A stretch of 64,000 nt of DNA from Candidatus Phosphoribacter hodrii (GTDB taxonomy: Bacteria; Actinomycetota; Actinomycetes; Actinomycetales; Dermatophilaceae), in contig JADJIB010000001.1 in the NCBI GenBank assembly GCA_016707175.1, forward strand, positions 620,001 through 684,000, written 5' to 3'. Position numbers and translations under genes: made by a program. The first letter of the stretch is position 1. The number at the start of each line of letters is the position of its first letter. The notes beneath the pieces were generated by a model. It was given only the letters and a program-made list of their open reading frames with translations. It was not told the origin of the DNA and made no database searches. This document shows, one piece after another, positions 60,467-64,000 of the stretch.

Positions 60467-61135
60467 TCAGTGGTCGGCGGGCTGGGCGAGGCCCGTGGCG
60501 CGGCCGGCGATCAGGGGCCATTCGGGAAGGAGCCGCACCTGCAACGGTGACGGCACCCGCACCTCCTCGACCCGCGCGGCCCCCAGCCCGGCGATCGCCG
60601 TGGCGAGGTCGCGGTCGTGTCGACACCCACCGGCATACCTGATGGTCAGGGGCGTGATCGCGGTCTGGACGAGTCGCTTCACCCCACGCCCGCGGCTGTG
60701 CTCGAGGTAGGCGAACACCCCGCCCGGTGCGAGGACCCGACTCACCTCGGCGAGCGCGCGCTCCACATCGGCGACCGAGCAGAGCACCAGGGTGGAGACA
60801 ACCGCATCGAGCGACCCATCCTCGAAGGGCAACGCCTCGGCCCTCCCGTCAACGGCCTCCATCGGTATGCCGCCCTGCCGCCCATCGAGGCGACGCTGCA
60901 GGTGCGTCCGCATCGCCGGGAACGGCTCAACCAGCGTCACGTGATCCGCTGCGGCGTAATGGCGCACGTTGGCCCCCGTGCCGGCCCCGATTTCGGCGAC
61001 CCGGCCGGTGAGCTGCCCCACCAGCCGAGTGCGGATCGGCCCGAGGAAGGTGCGCTCGACCTCGGCGAACACCCGGTCGTAACCGTCGGCGAACCGGCGG
61101 GAACGCCGGTCCTCGGCCAAGGGCGGAAGGCTCAT
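60467..61135 (-). CDS. Class I SAM-dependent methyltransferase
   Basis: The 222-residue protein has SAM motif I as GRVAEIGAGTGANVRHYA (near residue 44), motif II LVEPFPAMRTHL, EALPFEDGSLDAVVSTLVLCSV and the late VLAPGGVFAYLEH (near 135), close to the UbiE/Methyltransf_11 group (methyltransferase-like protein 7A type). The substrate is unknown, with a small lipid or quinone plausible. The ATG has GGTGAGATG-like upstream sequence with weak AGG. It is downstream of the sensor-kinase stop by a REP-like palindrome and is probably its own transcript. Confidence 0.85.
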   Translation of the reverse strand: MSLPPLAEDRRSRRFADGYDRVFAEVERTFLGPIRTRLVGQLTGRVAEIGAGTGANVRHYAAADHVTLVEPFPAMRTHLQRRLDGRQGGIPMEAVDGRAEALPFEDGSLDAVVSTLVLCSVADVERALAEVSRVLAPGGVFAYLEHSRGRGVKRLVQTAITPLTIRYAGGCRHDRDLATAIAGLGAARVEEVRVPSPLQVRLLPEWPLIAGRATGLAQPADH

Positions 61136-61155
61136 CTCACCACCCTCTCATCCGC

Positions 61156-61208
61156 CCGGGTCGAGGTATTCCGCCGTCGTCAGGTAACGGTGGAATACCT
61201 CGACCCGG
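61156..61208. repeat. REP-like palindrome, copy D
   Basis: CCGGGTCGAGGTATTCCGCC at the left and GGAATACCTCGACCCGG at the right form a long hairpin. It sits between the methyltransferase start and the sensor kinase stop. Same family as 29901, 48781 and 51230. Confidence 0.85.
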
Positions 61209-61233
61209 CGGGGGCGTCAGGTGGGCGGGGGTG

Positions 61234-63474
61234 TCAGGTGGGCCTCGGCAGGGGCGGGGGTTCGCGGCGGAGCTCGACGAGGAGGTCGTCGTCGATCGAG
61301 ATCAGCAGGTCGTAGGAGCCGGCCAACTCCCGGATGTCACCGAGTAGACCGCGCAGCAGCGACTCCTCGGGCAGTTGACCGACCATCGTCACCGACCCCA
61401 CCCGCCCCCGATGGTCAGGGCGAAGTCGCGCGTTGACCCGCGAGCCGATCGGGGCCACGGCAAGGATGCTGCCGAGGATCCCTCGGAACTCCGCCAGGCC
61501 GACATCGCCTTCGCGTTCCTCGGCGGTGACGGCGACCGTCACGCCCCGCTGTCGGCAATCGCGCAGCGTCGCAATCAATTCGGGGGTCAGCAGCGGCGCG
61601 GCAACTAACCCATCGCGCACCTCGGCCTCGGCCAGCAGGCACCGCTCGCGGCCTGCCGCGTCGAAGGCCTCCCTGGCGGAGATTCGCTCCAGCAGGGGAC
61701 CCGCCACGGCAAGGACATCCCGGCTGCGGGCCTGGGCGACCTCGGCCGCTTCCTCGGCCTGAGCGTCGGCCAGGCGCACCTCTCCCCCCGCGGCGGCAGC
61801 CTCATTGATCGCGCTCGTGGCGAGGTCGAGAGCCCGGCGGACCCCCCAGATCGCGCACACGAAGGCAACGAGTTGCGGCACCAGGGCCGTGAGGACTCCG
61901 AGGTGGACGACACCGGCCGCCAGAACTTGGCCCACCGCAAGGCCGAGCGCAGCACTGGCGACGGCAAGGAACCCCCACCGGGTCCGGAACCGCCCGGTCA
62001 GCACGACGACGGTGGCGTTGAGGGCCCCGACGAACCACGTGGCCCACCCCTCGTCGAACGGTCTGCGCAGATTCCACATCCCCAGTGCGCAGACCACTCC
62101 CACCCCGACGACGATCAGTGCGGCCACGTCGTCCCGATGGCCCGGGGCCAACGAGGCCGTCAACCCCAGCGCCACGACCAAGGCAAGGCAGATCGCGACG
62201 ACGCCCGCCGACCTCGTCCGGTCGACCGTGGCGATGGCGGCAGCGGCATAGACCCCGGTGAGGGCAACACCCATGAGGAAGAGCCCGACGAAGTCCTGCT
62301 GCCGCCACGTCTCGAGCGGTGGCGGCAGCTGAGGCCGGAGATCACGACCAGCAGCGGGCACCACCAACCGGACCGTCGTGCCATGCCCAGGACGGGTGAG
62401 GACCTGAGCGGACCCGCCGACCCGGGCCAGCCGTCCAATGATGCCTCGGTCGATGCCCAGGCGGCCCGGACGCGGGGCCAGCAGGTCGAATCCCGGTCCG
62501 GCGTCGATGATGTCGAGGCGCAGGTCACCGCCGACCGACCCTGCGATGGTGACGACCCGGCATCCAGTGTGTCGGGACACGTTGACCAGCGCCTCTTCAG
62601 CAGCGGCTAGGACCGCTGCAGCGGCACCATCGGTCGGACCCGAGCCCTCGCGTTCCTCCACCGTCCACCGCAACTGAAGTCCGAGCCGACTGCAGACCCG
62701 CTCGAGGCGAGATCGCAAGGCGCGCCCGGAGCCGCCGCCGCCGAGGGTCGCCGGGGCGCTACCGGTGATGAGCGCCTCGCGCGCAAGCTCCCCCGCCGCC
62801 CGTCGGTCGCTGTCGTCCCGCGCTCGGGCCGCCAACCGCAGAGCACCCAACACCTTGTCATGAACGAGTCCGTCCCACAGCTGCGTCTGCTCAGCCCTGA
62901 CCACAGAGCGGGCGATCGCTTCCCGGGCGTCCCAGCGCGCGTCCAACGCCTGCTCGACCTTTGCCGCGGCTCGGTAGAGGAGACTGACGACCCCACCCGC
63001 GATCAGCCCCGACCCGAGGACGACCAGGCCGGAAGACACGGCGGGCATCCCCGGATCGACGCCCCACTCGCTGACCGCGAACGCGGTGCCGCAGATCAGC
63101 CCGATGGGAACCGCCGCGCGAGGAGAGAGCGCAAACCCCACGACACCGAAGGCAGGGGCCATGGCTTGCAGCAGCGGAGGGATGGTCAACGAGTCGCTGT
63201 TGCGCCAGCCCCCCACCATCTGCGTCAACCCCGCGGCGATGGCGACCGCGACTGCTGCTCTCAGGCCCCAAGGGACGCGAGCGCAGCGGTAGGCGTCCCA
63301 CAAGGCCCAGCCCAGCGTTGCGAGGGCCAACACGAGCCACGTTTGGAAGAGCAGCGGCGGATACGCCACCGGATCGATGAGCTGCAGACCCGGGACCGCG
63401 ACGACGAAGACACCCGTCAGAGCGCACGCGCCGCGATGCAACCACCGGCCGAGGACCTCATGGGTCAGGATCAT
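61234..63474 (-). CDS. Sensor histidine kinase with an extra membrane and cytoplasmic module after the catalytic domain
   Basis: This is a two-component sensor of 746 residues. Five or six N-terminal membrane segments are followed by the His box LVHDKVLGALRLAARA (His near residue 206, HisKA_3/LytS-like). The N box is AAEEALVNVSRHTGC, and the G boxes are IIDAGPGFDLL and RPGHGTTVRLVV (near 360). A second block of at least five membrane helices (residues about 395-560) and a soluble alpha/beta domain (to 746) follow, an unusual order. The stop/start overlap with the response regulator (ATGA) makes them one operon. The signal is unknown. There is no GTATGCCG word in it. Confidence 0.85.
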   Translation of the reverse strand: MILTHEVLGRWLHRGACALTGVFVVAVPGLQLIDPVAYPPLLFQTWLVLALATLGWALWDAYRCARVPWGLRAAVAVAIAAGLTQMVGGWRNSDSLTIPPLLQAMAPAFGVVGFALSPRAAVPIGLICGTAFAVSEWGVDPGMPAVSSGLVVLGSGLIAGGVVSLLYRAAAKVEQALDARWDAREAIARSVVRAEQTQLWDGLVHDKVLGALRLAARARDDSDRRAAGELAREALITGSAPATLGGGGSGRALRSRLERVCSRLGLQLRWTVEEREGSGPTDGAAAAVLAAAEEALVNVSRHTGCRVVTIAGSVGGDLRLDIIDAGPGFDLLAPRPGRLGIDRGIIGRLARVGGSAQVLTRPGHGTTVRLVVPAAGRDLRPQLPPPLETWRQQDFVGLFLMGVALTGVYAAAAIATVDRTRSAGVVAICLALVVALGLTASLAPGHRDDVAALIVVGVGVVCALGMWNLRRPFDEGWATWFVGALNATVVVLTGRFRTRWGFLAVASAALGLAVGQVLAAGVVHLGVLTALVPQLVAFVCAIWGVRRALDLATSAINEAAAAGGEVRLADAQAEEAAEVAQARSRDVLAVAGPLLERISAREAFDAAGRERCLLAEAEVRDGLVAAPLLTPELIATLRDCRQRGVTVAVTAEEREGDVGLAEFRGILGSILAVAPIGSRVNARLRPDHRGRVGSVTMVGQLPEESLLRGLLGDIRELAGSYDLLISIDDDLLVELRREPPPLPRPT

Positions 63475-64000
63475 CGGGCCGGGTCGGCGGGCGCGCCCTC
63501 CCCCGGGGGCGGCAGGTAGCCGTCCTCCACCGCCCGCTGATAGAGGTCAACCTTCGTGTATGCCGGTCGGCCGGCTCGCGTGTATTTGCGCCGCACCCGA
63601 TCGAGGTACTCCTTGACCGTGTCCTCCGACAGGTGCATGCGCCGAGCGACGGACTTGAGCGGAAGGCCCGTGGCGTAGAGCCCCAAGGCCTCGCTCTCGC
63701 GCGGAGCCAGCTCGGGGACCGGCCAATCGTCGGCGTCCTCCACCGCTGCGGCCCAGCCCGAGCTGAGGTAGGGCTCTCCTGCAGCGACGACGCGGATCGC
63801 CGCCGCGAGGACGCCCGGCTCCTCGCTCTTGTCGACCACGCCCAGGGCCCCGGCTCGGAAGCACCGGGCCAGCACACCGCGGCGTTGCTCCTGGGTGTAG
63901 AGCAGGACGGGAAGGCCGGCATCGACCACCGCCGCGACGTTGGCGGCCGGGTCACTGCCGTCAGCCAGGCGCACGTCGAGGACCACGATGTCGAGGCTGC
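63471..64000 (-). CDS. LuxR/NarL-type response regulator (incomplete at the window edge)
   Basis: This is the partner of the kinase at 61234. The visible part has IVVLDVRLADGSDPAAN (phospho-Asp motif VLDVRL), LLYTQEQRRGV (conserved Thr), GVVDKSEEPG (conserved Lys) and a C-terminal LuxR helix-turn-helix: LAPRESEALGLYATGLPLKSVARRMHLSEDTVKEYLDRVRRKY (in pieces). The N-terminal strand and acidic pair lie beyond 64000. The stop overlaps the kinase start by 4 bases. The C-terminus has a 15-residue Pro/Gly-rich tail. Confidence 0.92.
   Translation of the reverse strand, partial: SLDIVVLDVRLADGSDPAANVAAVVDAGLPVLLYTQEQRRGVLARCFRAGALGVVDKSEEPGVLAAAIRVVAAGEPYLSSGWAAAVEDADDWPVPELAPRESEALGLYATGLPLKSVARRMHLSEDTVKEYLDRVRRKYTRAGRPAYTKVDLYQRAVEDGYLPPPGEGAPADPAR

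Overview
The window comes from a chromosome of a high-GC Gram-positive actinobacterium (Actinomycetota). I would guess Micrococcales, possibly the Intrasporangiaceae/Dermatophilaceae group. The basis is the strong GC codon bias, a mycothiol-dependent isomerase-fold protein, a fructose-bisphosphate aldolase/DUF3151 pair, a HAIR element before clpB, a DUF222/HNH (13E12-type) gene with an actinobacterial LexA box, and many apparently leaderless genes. No tRNA, rRNA, CRISPR array, integrase or transposase was found. The family-level placement is inference.

Layout. (1) 1-1063: start of a long single-chain purL (minus strand, cut by the window edge). (2) 1175-19663: a myo-inositol catabolic island. 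It has an ABC sugar importer, inositol dehydrogenase, a dehydratase-type TIM barrel, IolD, IolB, IolC, an aldolase-like protein, methylmalonate-semialdehyde dehydrogenase, a transaldolase, three further Gfo/Idh/MocA dehydrogenases, and a GntR regulator (IolR). TGTCCTRACA palindromes lie in front of nearly every transcription unit. Two genes in the island look decayed: a frameshifted dehydrogenase and an iolH with a large internal deletion. (3) 19720-25720: purC-purD, a HelR/HelD-type RNA polymerase recycling ATPase, and purA, so the island sits between purine genes. (4) 25859-36298: a MarR/protoglobin pair, small conserved proteins, a VapBC toxin-antitoxin pair, class II fructose-bisphosphate aldolase, a WYL regulator with a divergent mycothiol-type enzyme, an ECF42 sigma factor with two DGPF/YCII proteins, and a TOPRIM protein. 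(5) 36317-48758: a tightly overlapping run (amino-acid ABC importer, SpoU methyltransferase, MFS pump), then DedA, LemA, pyrE, ArsR/SRPBCC, a short-chain dehydrogenase, exonuclease III and an EF-G-like GTPase. (6) 48857-53928: a TPR membrane protein, a TPR-AAA+ ATPase and ClpB under a HAIR element. (7) 54049-64000: a GNAT remnant, TetR, a macrodomain protein, HutD, a CstR-controlled sulfide/sulfur-relay operon (SQR, DsrC/TusE, DsrE2), an SOS-controlled HNH protein, a methyltransferase and a two-component system that runs off the edge.

The most unusual signal belongs to no single gene. The octamer CGGCATAC / GTATGCCG occurs about 100 times by hand count, roughly 40 times more than base composition predicts. 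It is about equally common on both strands, appears in all reading frames (forcing rare codons such as ATA, TAT and GCA), and forms inverted pairs that make hairpins just downstream of genes. This is the behaviour of DNA-uptake sequences (DUS/USS) or HIP1-like words, which I do not know to be described in this kind of organism. Two further intergenic palindrome families are also present: four hairpins built on GGGTCGAGGTATT, and a 20-bp element in three copies at 44465-44590.
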